DNA of 63,072 bases from contig MAAF01000019.1 of NCBI GenBank assembly GCA_002163005.1, forward strand, positions 1 to 63,072, written 5' to 3'. Under the pieces are notes generated by a model, which searched no databases, was not told the DNA's origin, and saw only the letters and a program-made list of their open reading frames with translations. Both the position numbers and the translations under genes were made by a program. This DNA is from Colwellia psychrerythraea. Lineage in GTDB: Bacteria; Pseudomonadota; Gammaproteobacteria; Enterobacterales; Alteromonadaceae. Shown here one piece after another: positions 55,510-63,072 of the stretch. The number at the start of each line of letters is the position of its first letter. Position 1 is the stretch's first letter.

Positions 55510-57069
55510 TTATATTTTTTGAAACCCATATTGAGCTATCTTACTTAATAACGCTCTATTTTCAGGTAATTGTTGCTGCATTTTCTGCGTTAACTCTTGC
55601 ACTGTATCATATTGCTGTTTGGCAAAGTCTTGCAGTGAATATGAGCTTTCGTTAAAAGTTAATGCTTGTTCAAAGCCCATCCCATAAAGCACATATTGAT
55701 AACTATCTAACGGAAAAGGTTCGTAGACATTATCAAAATCATAACCTGTCATTAATTGATGTTTCCAGCTATCCAACGATGCTAACAATGTCTCTGGTAC
55801 AGTGCTAACTGCCTTATTATCTTGCCAAAATGGCTCTGTTCTTTTCGATAAAAAGTAATGCATTTTGATAAAAGCAATGGTTTTATCCCAACGAAATTTA
55901 AATGATTTATTCACTTTTTTCTCAACCGCTAACATCGCATGACGATCACGAGGAAATAGCTCTGACAACATATTGGCTGATGCTTCAATAAGGAAAATCG
56001 CCGACGCTTCCAGCGGCTCAACAAAGGCTGCAGATAAACCAATAGCAAAACAGTTTTTATGCCAAAATTTTTCTCTATAACCAACATTCATTTTTATTAA
56101 GCGTGATTCAAGTTGCTCTGCTTGAGGGCCAATGTATTCACGCAACACTTGTTCTGCACGTTCATGGCTAGTATGCGCAGAGGAATATACATAACCTGTC
56201 CCACGTCTATTAGACAAGCCTATATCCCATGTCCACCCTGCTTCTTGCGCAGTAGAAATAGTACAGCTAGCTATTGGTGATTCTTCGTTGTCATAGGGTA
56301 CTTGAATAGCCAAGGCGTGATCACAAAGTAAAGTATCTTTGATACTTTTAAAAGGTATACCCAGCGCTTTACCAATCAATAAACTTTTAAAGCCAGTGCA
56401 ATCAACAAAAAAATCGCCTGATACAGCACCTACGCTATCGCAATGAATATTTTTGATATAACCATCATCATCTACATTCACATCAGTGACGTTAGCAGAT
56501 ATATGTTTAACCCCAAGCTTGGACGTTGCATGCTCACGTAATAAGTCAGTAAACAGTCCTGCATCTAAATGATAAGCATAGTTTTGTATACCTTCAAATT
56601 CGCGATTGGTGATTAACTTAGGGGCTAAACCTGATTCACAAATAGCCGCTTGCATGCTAACCGTATCAGCGTAGCTGTTATTATCACCAATCATACCTAG
56701 CTTCCAATAAGGCGCTAAATTAAAGTCTAAAGGATCGTTAATAGAGGTAAACAAATGATAATAATGACTATTAATGCCATTTTTAGGGGCTTTTTGCCAA
56801 TTAACAAATTTTGTTGCTTGCTTGAATGAGGCATTACACTTTGATAAAAAATCAGCTTCGCTAATCCCTAGCTTTGCTAACGTCTTTCTCATGGTAGGCC
56901 AAGTTCCTTCACCCACACCAATGGTGGGGATATCTGGAGATTCAACTAATGTGACCTGTATCGCACCACTTTCGATGCTATTAAATTTTTTAGCTAAGTT
57001 TGCAGCAGTTAACCAACCTGCTGTACCGCCACCTACCACCACAACTTGTTTTACTTGTTCATTCATCAT
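55510..57069 (-). CDS. Flavin-dependent tryptophan halogenase-like protein 1
   Basis: This 519-residue FAD enzyme belongs to the tryptophan halogenase family (PF04820). The FAD motif is VVVGGGTAGWLTA. The conserved Lys is K83 in FKQATKFVNW and the Glu is E354 in FVEPLEASAI, equivalent to PrnA K79 and E346. The halogenase WxWxIP motif reads WTWDIGL (W279, W281), with Gly in place of Pro. No signal peptide is seen. The substrate is unknown; gene context points to amino-sugar or glycan use rather than antibiotics. It is 38 bp after its paralogue. Confidence 0.88.
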   Translation of the reverse strand: MMNEQVKQVVVVGGGTAGWLTAANLAKKFNSIESGAIQVTLVESPDIPTIGVGEGTWPTMRKTLAKLGISEADFLSKCNASFKQATKFVNWQKAPKNGINSHYYHLFTSINDPLDFNLAPYWKLGMIGDNNSYADTVSMQAAICESGLAPKLITNREFEGIQNYAYHLDAGLFTDLLREHATSKLGVKHISANVTDVNVDDDGYIKNIHCDSVGAVSGDFFVDCTGFKSLLIGKALGIPFKSIKDTLLCDHALAIQVPYDNEESPIASCTISTAQEAGWTWDIGLSNRRGTGYVYSSAHTSHERAEQVLREYIGPQAEQLESRLIKMNVGYREKFWHKNCFAIGLSAAFVEPLEASAIFLIEASANMLSELFPRDRHAMLAVEKKVNKSFKFRWDKTIAFIKMHYFLSKRTEPFWQDNKAVSTVPETLLASLDSWKHQLMTGYDFDNVYEPFPLDSYQYVLYGMGFEQALTFNESSYSLQDFAKQQYDTVQELTQKMQQQLPENRALLSKIAQYGFQKI

Positions 57070-57107
57070 AATTTTTTCACCATAAGTCAGCGATAGCTGT
57101 CATTAAC

Positions 57108-58679
57108 CTATACTTGAGTAAAGCCATATTTAATCACTTTTTCAATCAACGTTCTTTGCTTAGGTAATTTATCGATTAACAGCTCACTGGCTTTATCAAT
57201 ATTATTAAATAAGTGCTTTGCTTTTGTTGTTTCCGTGTATTTTGCTGCAACATTAGCAACATCTGTTTCAAAGCCCATACCATATAAAACATATAGGTAA
57301 CTGTCTAAATTAAAGGGTTCCCAAGCGTTTTCAAAGTCATATTTGGTAGGTACTTGTCCTTGCCAAAAGGCTAATCGTTGCTTTAAATTATCAGGAATGG
57401 TGATGGGATCACAGTTATCAATCCAGTATTGGCTGTCTCGGCGTTGAGAAATACAGTAATGCAATTTAATAAACTCAACCGTGCGCTGCATACGCATTGT
57501 TAACTGCCGATTAAATTTGTCTTCCGCATATTTCATTTGTGCTTTATCACGAGGAAACTGCGCAGCAAGCATATTAGCAGCGGCATCAAACAAGAAAATA
57601 GCCGATGCTTCAAGTGGCTCAACAAACCCTGCCGACATACCAATTGCGACACTGTTTTTATGCCAAAACTTCTTATGATAACCATGGTTAAGTTTTATTT
57701 TTCGGATGGTTAAGTCTTCAGTGTAATCATCCCCTAGATAATCGACAAGTTGCTGTTGTGCTTTTTGGTCTGAGATATATTTACTACTAAATACATGTCC
57801 AACACCACGGCGATTTTGTAAACCAATATCCCATATCCAACCCGCCTCTTGAGCAGTTGCTAGCGTATGAGTATTAATTTTCTGATTTTTATCTGAATAA
57901 GGTACTTGTACTGCTAAGGCTGTATCATTAAAAATAACATCGCTAATGCTGTGCCAAGCGGTGTTATAGGTTTCTTTAATGATTAATCCTTTCGCGCCGC
58001 TACAATCGACAAAAAAGTCAGCGGTAATTTGTTTTTCACTTTCATGATCCGTATCAACATGGGTGATAAAATTTTCATCATCTAGCGCTATATTAGTGAC
58101 ATTCGCGCTGATAAATTCAACACCTAGTTTCTCAACGCAATGTTGCTTTAAAAACTCAGCCAATTTGTTCGCATTTAAATGATAGGCATACTCTTGCGCG
58201 GCGCTATATTCGGCCATCACAATTTGTTTAGGGGCAAGTCCTTCGTCACAGACTCTTGCTTGCGACGCGACAGCTCTGTCATAAGGTCTGCGTGTTTTTT
58301 TATCTTGTTGTAGCCAATAAGGTGCTAAATTAAAGTCGTATGAAGAATGGCTAACCGTACTGAGTGGGTGATAATAACTGTGTGATTGCTTTGGATCTGG
58401 CGTTTTAGACCAATTAATAAACTCTGCACCTTGTTTAAAGGTCGCATCGCATTCACGAATAAAGTCTGTTTCGCTAATACCTATTTTATGTAATGTCGCT
58501 CTTAAGTTTGGCCATGTGCCTTCTCCAACACCGAGAATTGGAATGGTCGGTGATTCAACCAACGTGACTTTAACACCATCAGTATTTTTACTATTCAACG
58601 TTTTGGCAAGTATTGCCGCACTTAACCAACCAGCAGTGCCACCGCCAATTATAAGAATATGATTATTATCTAAGGCCAT
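57108..58679 (-). CDS. Flavin-dependent tryptophan halogenase-like protein 2
   Basis: This 523-residue paralogue of the next gene has the FAD motif ILIIGGGTAGWLSA, the Lys in FKQGAEFINW (K82), PLEASAIFLF for the conserved Glu and WIWDIGL at the WxWxIP position. The two proteins share length and motifs, so they arose by tandem duplication. It is the first gene after the TonB receptor, 181 bp downstream and past a hairpin at 58750. An AGG precedes the ATG. Substrate unknown. Confidence 0.88.
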   Translation of the reverse strand: MALDNNHILIIGGGTAGWLSAAILAKTLNSKNTDGVKVTLVESPTIPILGVGEGTWPNLRATLHKIGISETDFIRECDATFKQGAEFINWSKTPDPKQSHSYYHPLSTVSHSSYDFNLAPYWLQQDKKTRRPYDRAVASQARVCDEGLAPKQIVMAEYSAAQEYAYHLNANKLAEFLKQHCVEKLGVEFISANVTNIALDDENFITHVDTDHESEKQITADFFVDCSGAKGLIIKETYNTAWHSISDVIFNDTALAVQVPYSDKNQKINTHTLATAQEAGWIWDIGLQNRRGVGHVFSSKYISDQKAQQQLVDYLGDDYTEDLTIRKIKLNHGYHKKFWHKNSVAIGMSAGFVEPLEASAIFLFDAAANMLAAQFPRDKAQMKYAEDKFNRQLTMRMQRTVEFIKLHYCISQRRDSQYWIDNCDPITIPDNLKQRLAFWQGQVPTKYDFENAWEPFNLDSYLYVLYGMGFETDVANVAAKYTETTKAKHLFNNIDKASELLIDKLPKQRTLIEKVIKYGFTQV

Positions 58680-58749
58680 AATGAATACCTAATTAGCATA
58701 AGAAATATATCTTAGCATCTAATAGTGAAAGGAAGAGAGGAAGGTTATT

Positions 58750-58780
58750 ACCCCTAACAATTTCATAAATTGCTAGGGGT
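58750..58780 (-). terminator. Hairpin between TonB receptor and halogenase genes
   Basis: ACCCCTA-(A)-CAATTT pairs with AAATTG-(C)-TAGGGGT over a short loop. It lies about 105 bp before halogenase 2... and 81 bp past the receptor end when counted on its own, but with the gene order running minus it sits 81 bp beyond the halogenase 2 start toward the receptor stop. No T run follows, so it may be a partial terminator or an mRNA-stabilising stem that lowers halogenase expression relative to the receptor. Confidence 0.5.
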
Positions 58781-58860
58781 AGAAAAAAGGAAAGTAAACT
58801 TTTCTTTTTTCTTTTCACACTATCTTTTCAGATATGTTTTTACATAACCTTAACGACGAC

Positions 58861-61398
58861 TTATAAACGATAAGATACTTTAAGATAAACGTTACGACCA
58901 TTATCAGCAGCTAAGCGCATTGCATCAAACTCACTAACAAAACGTTGGGTGGTTGTTTCTTCAAGGATGTTTGTTGCTTCCAGACTTACATCTAGACCTT
59001 CAGTTGCATGCCACGTAATATTAGCATCTAAGAAACCATGGGCATCCCAACCTGTGTTACCGCCAATACCTGTTGATTGAGCAATAAACTCATCACGGTA
59101 AGTATAAGCAATTCGAGTAGCAACTAAATCAGTTTCGTAAAAGGCACTTAGGTTATAACTTAATTTAGACATACCAGCTAAAGGCAATTTCTCGATTGTA
59201 TCACCAGTATCTTGTAAACCAAAACCGTCAGTATAAGTTAGGTTAGCAGACCAACCAAATTCACCCATTTGCTGTTGATATTGTAGTTCAACACCTTCAA
59301 GTTGCCCGCCAAGGCCCTGACCTGGTGTAGTTAAAATATACTCTTCACCTTTATACTGAACTTTTTCTTCGTTAGCACCAGGGATAATAAAAGAACTAAT
59401 ATCTTTGCTGAACAAAGTCGCTGATAACAAAGACTCTTCATTGAAATACCACTCTAAACCAATGTCATACTGGTTTGCACGGTAAGGGTCAAGCTTAACA
59501 GTACCTTTAGAAATTTGCTTAGTCGTTTCATTAACACTTGCAGCAGGGTTTAAGAAAGAATAATTAGGTCGACTGATAACTTTAGCAGCAGATATACGAA
59601 GTATTAAATCGGTATCTAAATCAATTGCCAAGTTAAAGCTAGGTAACCAATCAGAGTAATCACTTTCTTCTGTTGCTGGATCATCGCCTAAGAAGTAATC
59701 TGCAGAGGTTTCCGTTTTAACATAACGTATACCAATGTTACCTCTATAGTCATCACCACTAAAGTCACCTTGTACATAAGCGGCAAAAATATCTTCTTTG
59801 ATAACGCCAAAGCTCTCTTTATTTAATGTTTCACCCGTTTTAACGCTATCCATGTAAGAGCGAATTTTTTCGCCATCAACACGGGCAATAGCGGTTGGGC
59901 TATCTCCACTTAAACCAACGCCTGAGTGGTTAAAAGTACCATCAGCAAAGTCAGCTTTTGTTAAGCCGTCAGTAAAACCGTCTTGGAAAGTCCACTTATT
60001 AGAAAAGCTAGTAAATTCATGGTCGCGTAATTTTGCACCTGTTTTGATACTTGAAACAGGACCAAGCTCAACATCAAAATCAACATCAAATTGTGCAAAG
60101 GTTTCATCATCTTCACGGAAACCTGCCGCATTAACTGAGGCAGAAGTCAATGCGTATTCTGCATGGTTACTTGCATCAGTACCGTTAGGGCTTAACAACA
60201 TACTGTTATGACCTGACATATCAAAATCAATGCTTTGGCCTGCATTAGTAGACGACCATTGTGTATTATAGTTACCGCCATCGCCACCGGTTGCATTGGT
60301 ATTACCAACTTTGGCATTTATCGAATAGCCGTCACCTGTATAATTAACTTCATAAGCAATAACACCGGTATCTGTTTCAGCATTACGAGAGTTTGTATCA
60401 TCAAGTGCATCGCCAGCATACTGACCATTTAACGCAAAACCATTTTCTGGGCCAAACTTGGTAGCACCAGTGACATTAGCATTAAATGCAGCACTGTCTG
60501 TGCCTGCAATAATCAAATAGTTTTGGTTAGTATTAGCAGCATCTAAGTCTATTGCTAACACATGTAAATTCATTGATAAATCATCAGTTGGTGCATACTG
60601 TAAAGTCAAATCATAAGCAGTACGTACTCTTTCTTGCTTAAATTCAGAAATACCTGCGCCAGCCCAACCGTCATCCATATAATTTTCAGCTTTATGAGCT
60701 CGACCAACTGACTCTAATGTTGAGATGCTACCTAATAAACCAATAGTTTCATTGTCGTTTTTCCAGCTATAAAAAGCAGTAGCACCATGACCAGTATCAT
60801 CAGAGATACTGTTATCTTGGGCTTCTACCGAAAGGTATAAGCTATTAGCGTCAAGTTCTAAAGGTTTTCTTGTACGAACAGCAACAGTACCACCAACGCC
60901 ACCTTCATCTAAAGAAGCCATTGGCGATTTATAAACATCAACACCAGCAACAAGTTCAGGTGGAAGTAAGTCCATGTCAAATGAACGACTAGCGGGTTGT
61001 TGAGAGAACCAACCAGTAGAAGCCAAATAATTACCATTCATAGTAACTAAAGTTAATTCTGGGTTTGTACCACGGATAGAGACGTTGCCACCTTCACCGG
61101 CAAAATTTCTTGCAATCGTGACACCTGGAATACGTTGTAAAGATTCAGCAATGTTTCGGTCTGGAAATTTACCAATATCTTCAGCTGAAACAGAATCAAC
61201 AACAGCATCAGAAAAACGTTTGTTGTTTAACGCTTTTTTTAAGCTACCACGAATACCAGTAACTTGAATTACCTCAACTTGGTCTTTGTTTATTTCAGAA
61301 GCGGCTTCTTCGGCTGCCATAGCTTGTGATGTTACACCAGCTAGGATCATTGCTATTGAGCTCGCTAACACGCCTTTTTTAAATGTTTTAGTTGACAT
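58861..61398 (-). CDS. TonB-dependent receptor, chitooligosaccharide/GlcNAc type
   Basis: This is an 845-residue outer-membrane receptor, probably importing chitin-derived oligosaccharides. A Sec signal peptide ends near AMA-AEE. The TonB-box region (EVIQVTGIRGSL) precedes the plug (FPDRNIAESLQRIPGVTIAR) and a 22-strand barrel ending VYLKVSYRL. It is of the Xanthomonas-Caulobacter carbohydrate type (TIGR01782-like). AAGGGAAAG lies before the ATG at 61398; an earlier Met at 61416 is less likely. Two operators lie 70-110 bp upstream. It heads the halogenase-SapC cluster. Confidence 0.9.
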   Translation of the reverse strand: MSTKTFKKGVLASSIAMILAGVTSQAMAAEEAASEINKDQVEVIQVTGIRGSLKKALNNKRFSDAVVDSVSAEDIGKFPDRNIAESLQRIPGVTIARNFAGEGGNVSIRGTNPELTLVTMNGNYLASTGWFSQQPASRSFDMDLLPPELVAGVDVYKSPMASLDEGGVGGTVAVRTRKPLELDANSLYLSVEAQDNSISDDTGHGATAFYSWKNDNETIGLLGSISTLESVGRAHKAENYMDDGWAGAGISEFKQERVRTAYDLTLQYAPTDDLSMNLHVLAIDLDAANTNQNYLIIAGTDSAAFNANVTGATKFGPENGFALNGQYAGDALDDTNSRNAETDTGVIAYEVNYTGDGYSINAKVGNTNATGGDGGNYNTQWSSTNAGQSIDFDMSGHNSMLLSPNGTDASNHAEYALTSASVNAAGFREDDETFAQFDVDFDVELGPVSSIKTGAKLRDHEFTSFSNKWTFQDGFTDGLTKADFADGTFNHSGVGLSGDSPTAIARVDGEKIRSYMDSVKTGETLNKESFGVIKEDIFAAYVQGDFSGDDYRGNIGIRYVKTETSADYFLGDDPATEESDYSDWLPSFNLAIDLDTDLILRISAAKVISRPNYSFLNPAASVNETTKQISKGTVKLDPYRANQYDIGLEWYFNEESLLSATLFSKDISSFIIPGANEEKVQYKGEEYILTTPGQGLGGQLEGVELQYQQQMGEFGWSANLTYTDGFGLQDTGDTIEKLPLAGMSKLSYNLSAFYETDLVATRIAYTYRDEFIAQSTGIGGNTGWDAHGFLDANITWHATEGLDVSLEATNILEETTTQRFVSEFDAMRLAADNGRNVYLKVSYRL

Positions 61399-61467
61399 CG
61401 ACTTTCCCTTACACACGTTTTGTTTTTTAGAATGTTTTTATATTTACTTATAATAATTAATTTGGTT

Positions 61468-61487
61468 TTACGACAGCGCTGTCAATA
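61468..61487. promoter_or_regulatory. NagR-like operator, receptor-proximal
   Basis: ACGACAGCGCTGTCAA is a palindrome with a central GCGC. Its minus strand contains TTGACA, so a bound repressor could cover the -35 region. It is centred 22 bp from the next copy. Confidence 0.82.
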
Positions 61488-61490
61488 TTT

Positions 61491-61508
61491 AATGACAACG
61501 CTGTCATA
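61491..61508. promoter_or_regulatory. NagR-like operator, receptor-distal
   Basis: AATGACAACGCTGTCATA is a near-perfect palindrome with central CG. With the copy at 61468 it forms a tandem pair two helical turns apart, which favours cooperative repressor binding. Confidence 0.85.
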
Positions 61509-61793
61509 AGACGTAATAAACCATACCGTTTATTTTTACGTTTGACCAGAATAAATTAACTTAAAACTGCATAATGGTTACAAAAAATTACTAAGCCACT
61601 GAATATAATTGCTTTTTATATTTATACTTTTTGTCATTAAATCGTAAATATCGAAATAACTATCACTTTTTGTATAAAAAAAACACGTAAAATATAACGG
61701 TATGAATTTATATTCTATTTTTAAGAATAAAAAATCACTAAGGTGGTGTGGGTAAGTCAGGCAATTAATTTACGGGGTAATTTGATCTGCAGG

Positions 61794-61833
61794 CAAAAAA
61801 AAGCTAATGCCATATTACTATGGTATTAGCTTT
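61794..61833 (-). terminator. Rho-independent terminator of pgi
   Basis: AAAGCTAAT-CCATA and TATGG-ATTAGCTTT form a long stem (one mismatched pair), followed by eight T on the minus strand, 115 bp after pgi. Confidence 0.85.
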
Positions 61834-61948
61834 AGTCTCTGCATTAATTCTAATTAAATTTTTCATTAACAATGCTAATCTAAAAGCATAAAATTAAGTA
61901 ATCTGGCCTCTACTTAATATAAATTAATGCAATATTCTTAGTAAGAGA

Positions 61949-63072
61949 CTACTTTGCTGACTGATAAAACTTCAGTAAACTTGACGTTGAACAATCATGC
62001 TGAGCAGAAATGTTATCTGTTTGTAGCTCACTTTGTATCTCTGCAGCAAGTCCTTTACCCAGTTCAACACCCCATTGATCGAAAGAGCATACCTGTAAGA
62101 TTATGCCTTGAACAAATATCTTGTGCTCATAGGCGGCAATCAAGCTACCTAAGTTTTTTGGGTTGATACACTTTAATAAAATGGTATTAGTCGGTCTATT
62201 ACCTTTGTGCACTTTATGCGGTGCAACTTTATCAATGTAATCAGCATCACGACCTTTAGCTTTAAGATCTGCACGGACTTGCTCCTCATTAACCCCTGCC
62301 ATCAATGCTTGTGTTTGTGCAAAGAAATTTGCCATCAAGGTTTCATGATGCCCTTTTACTGGGGTAACACTTTTAACCGAACCAATAAAATCTGCGGGCA
62401 CAACATTATTGCTTTGATGTAAGTATTGGTAGAAGGCATGCTGACCATTGATACCTAACTCGCCCCATATTGAAGGCACAGTAGCATAATTGATTTCATC
62501 ACCATCCCAACTCACCGATTTACCGTTACTTTCCATTTCGGCTTGCTGCAAATATGCTGTTAGCATATGTAAAGTTTGATCGTAAGGTAAAATAGCTTGT
62601 GACTGAGAGCCGAGGAAAGTGGTATTCCAAACACTAATCAAAGCTAGAATTGCCGGAAAGTTCTCTTTTAATGGCGCATTGATAAAGTGCTGATCCATAT
62701 CATGAGCACCGGCAAGTAATTCTTCAAACTTGTCAAAGCCTAAATCAAGCGCGATAGCGAGACCAATAGCCGACCATAATGAAAAGCGGCCACCGACCCA
62801 ATCCCACATATCAAAGATGTTTTGTTCTTCTATACCAAAACTCATGGCATTTTTTTTATTTGCAGTGACCGCAACAAAGTGTTTTGCCACTGAGTTTTCA
62901 TCGAAAGAGGCACTTGTTAGCCAATTAATCGCTGTACGAGCATTTGTCATAGTTTCAGTGGTAGTAAAGGTTTTACTTGAAACAATAAACAGAACTTTTT
63001 CAGGCTCTAATGGACGAAGTACTTCGGCAATTTGTGCACCATCAACGTTAGATACGTAATGAACATTCACAC
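61949..63072 (-). CDS. pgi: Glucose-6-phosphate isomerase (5' end beyond window)
   Basis: Pgi interconverts glucose-6-P and fructose-6-P. The 373 residues seen cover the C-terminal two-thirds of a protein of about 549: VHYVSNVDGAQIAEVLRPL, FIVSSKTFTTTETMTN, WDWVGGRFSLWSAIGLAIAL, GINGQHAFYQYLHQS and the end FDQWGVELGKGLA. The conserved active-site Glu region is present in LGINGQHAF. The start lies past base 63072. It could handle fructose-6-P from GlcNAc breakdown, but its terminator separates it from the receptor operon. Confidence 0.97.
   Translation of the reverse strand, partial: VNVHYVSNVDGAQIAEVLRPLEPEKVLFIVSSKTFTTTETMTNARTAINWLTSASFDENSVAKHFVAVTANKKNAMSFGIEEQNIFDMWDWVGGRFSLWSAIGLAIALDLGFDKFEELLAGAHDMDQHFINAPLKENFPAILALISVWNTTFLGSQSQAILPYDQTLHMLTAYLQQAEMESNGKSVSWDGDEINYATVPSIWGELGINGQHAFYQYLHQSNNVVPADFIGSVKSVTPVKGHHETLMANFFAQTQALMAGVNEEQVRADLKAKGRDADYIDKVAPHKVHKGNRPTNTILLKCINPKNLGSLIAAYEHKIFVQGIILQVCSFDQWGVELGKGLAAEIQSELQTDNISAQHDCSTSSLLKFYQSAK

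Larger units (their letters stand above)
61399..61793. other. Promoter region of the TonB receptor
   Basis: About 395 bp without a gene. It contains two NagR-like operators (61468-61487 and 61491-61508) near the receptor start. The rest up to the pgi terminator shows nothing I can support. On the minus strand, TTGACA within the nearer operator could be a -35 element. Confidence 0.6.

Noticed and set aside
1..63072. CRISPR array, prophage or defence system
   Set aside because: No regularly spaced short repeats, no cas genes and no phage, restriction or toxin-antitoxin genes were found in the window.

Overview
This window looks like chromosomal DNA of a psychrophilic or marine gammaproteobacterium of the order Alteromonadales, most like Colwellia. 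The support is low GC, a complete Na+-translocating NADH:quinone reductase operon, an Na+-pumping oxaloacetate decarboxylase, a Nap/Ccm respiratory complement, a small protein of a type I recall from Colwellia and Shewanella, and a GlcNAc/chitin locus with TonB receptor, GH20 enzyme and FucP-like NagP permease. No phage, plasmid, integrase or transposase gene is visible, and no CRISPR array.

Layout. 1-5842 (minus): nqrABCDEF, with the nqrF 3' end cut by the window edge. 6505-13214 (minus): the stationary-phase and isoprenoid block ftsB-ispD-ispF-truD-surE-pcm-yqaA-nlpD-rpoS. 13283-17276 (minus): an unknown protein, a FabH-like ketoacyl synthase and an ABC-2 exporter pair. 17378-17872 (plus): two overlapping tiny genes behind a perfect Fur-box palindrome. 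17888-20152: tmcA. 20389-25130 (plus): napEFDABC behind an FNR-like site, followed by a MITE-like repeat lying between napC and its terminator. 25728-27740: a small PA3496-like gene, pdxH and an M48 lipoprotein protease. 27913-31177 (minus): oadGAB.

31947-33184 is a tRNA region: three identical tRNA-Arg(ACG), two decayed tRNA-Arg copies in 244-245 bp tandem units, tRNA-Ser(GCT) and a decayed tRNA-Ser. It follows csrA and alaS, matching the E. coli alaS-csrA-serV-argVYZQ order. The place that holds recA-recX in E. coli instead has a repeat-rich gap and dinB with a perfect LexA box. hemH follows. 39475-47314 holds the complete cytochrome c maturation set split into divergent arms, ccmFGHI (minus) and ccmABCDE (plus), which would mature NapB and NapC.

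47956-61398 (minus) is a GlcNAc/chitin utilisation locus: TonB receptor, two flavin-dependent halogenase-like proteins, a SapC-like protein, a GH20 hexosaminidase lipoprotein, GlcNAc kinase, GlcNAc-6-P deacetylase and GlcNAc permease. Four copies of a palindromic operator of the TGACAnCGnTGTCA type (LacI-family NagR-like) lie upstream of the receptor (two copies, 22 bp apart), the hexosaminidase and nagK. No regulator gene and no glucosamine-6-P deaminase are inside the window. A 22-codon remnant of a third halogenase faces the hexosaminidase across one operator. The window ends inside pgi. The halogenase pair inside an amino-sugar regulon and the Fur-boxed mini-operon are the least explained systems here.
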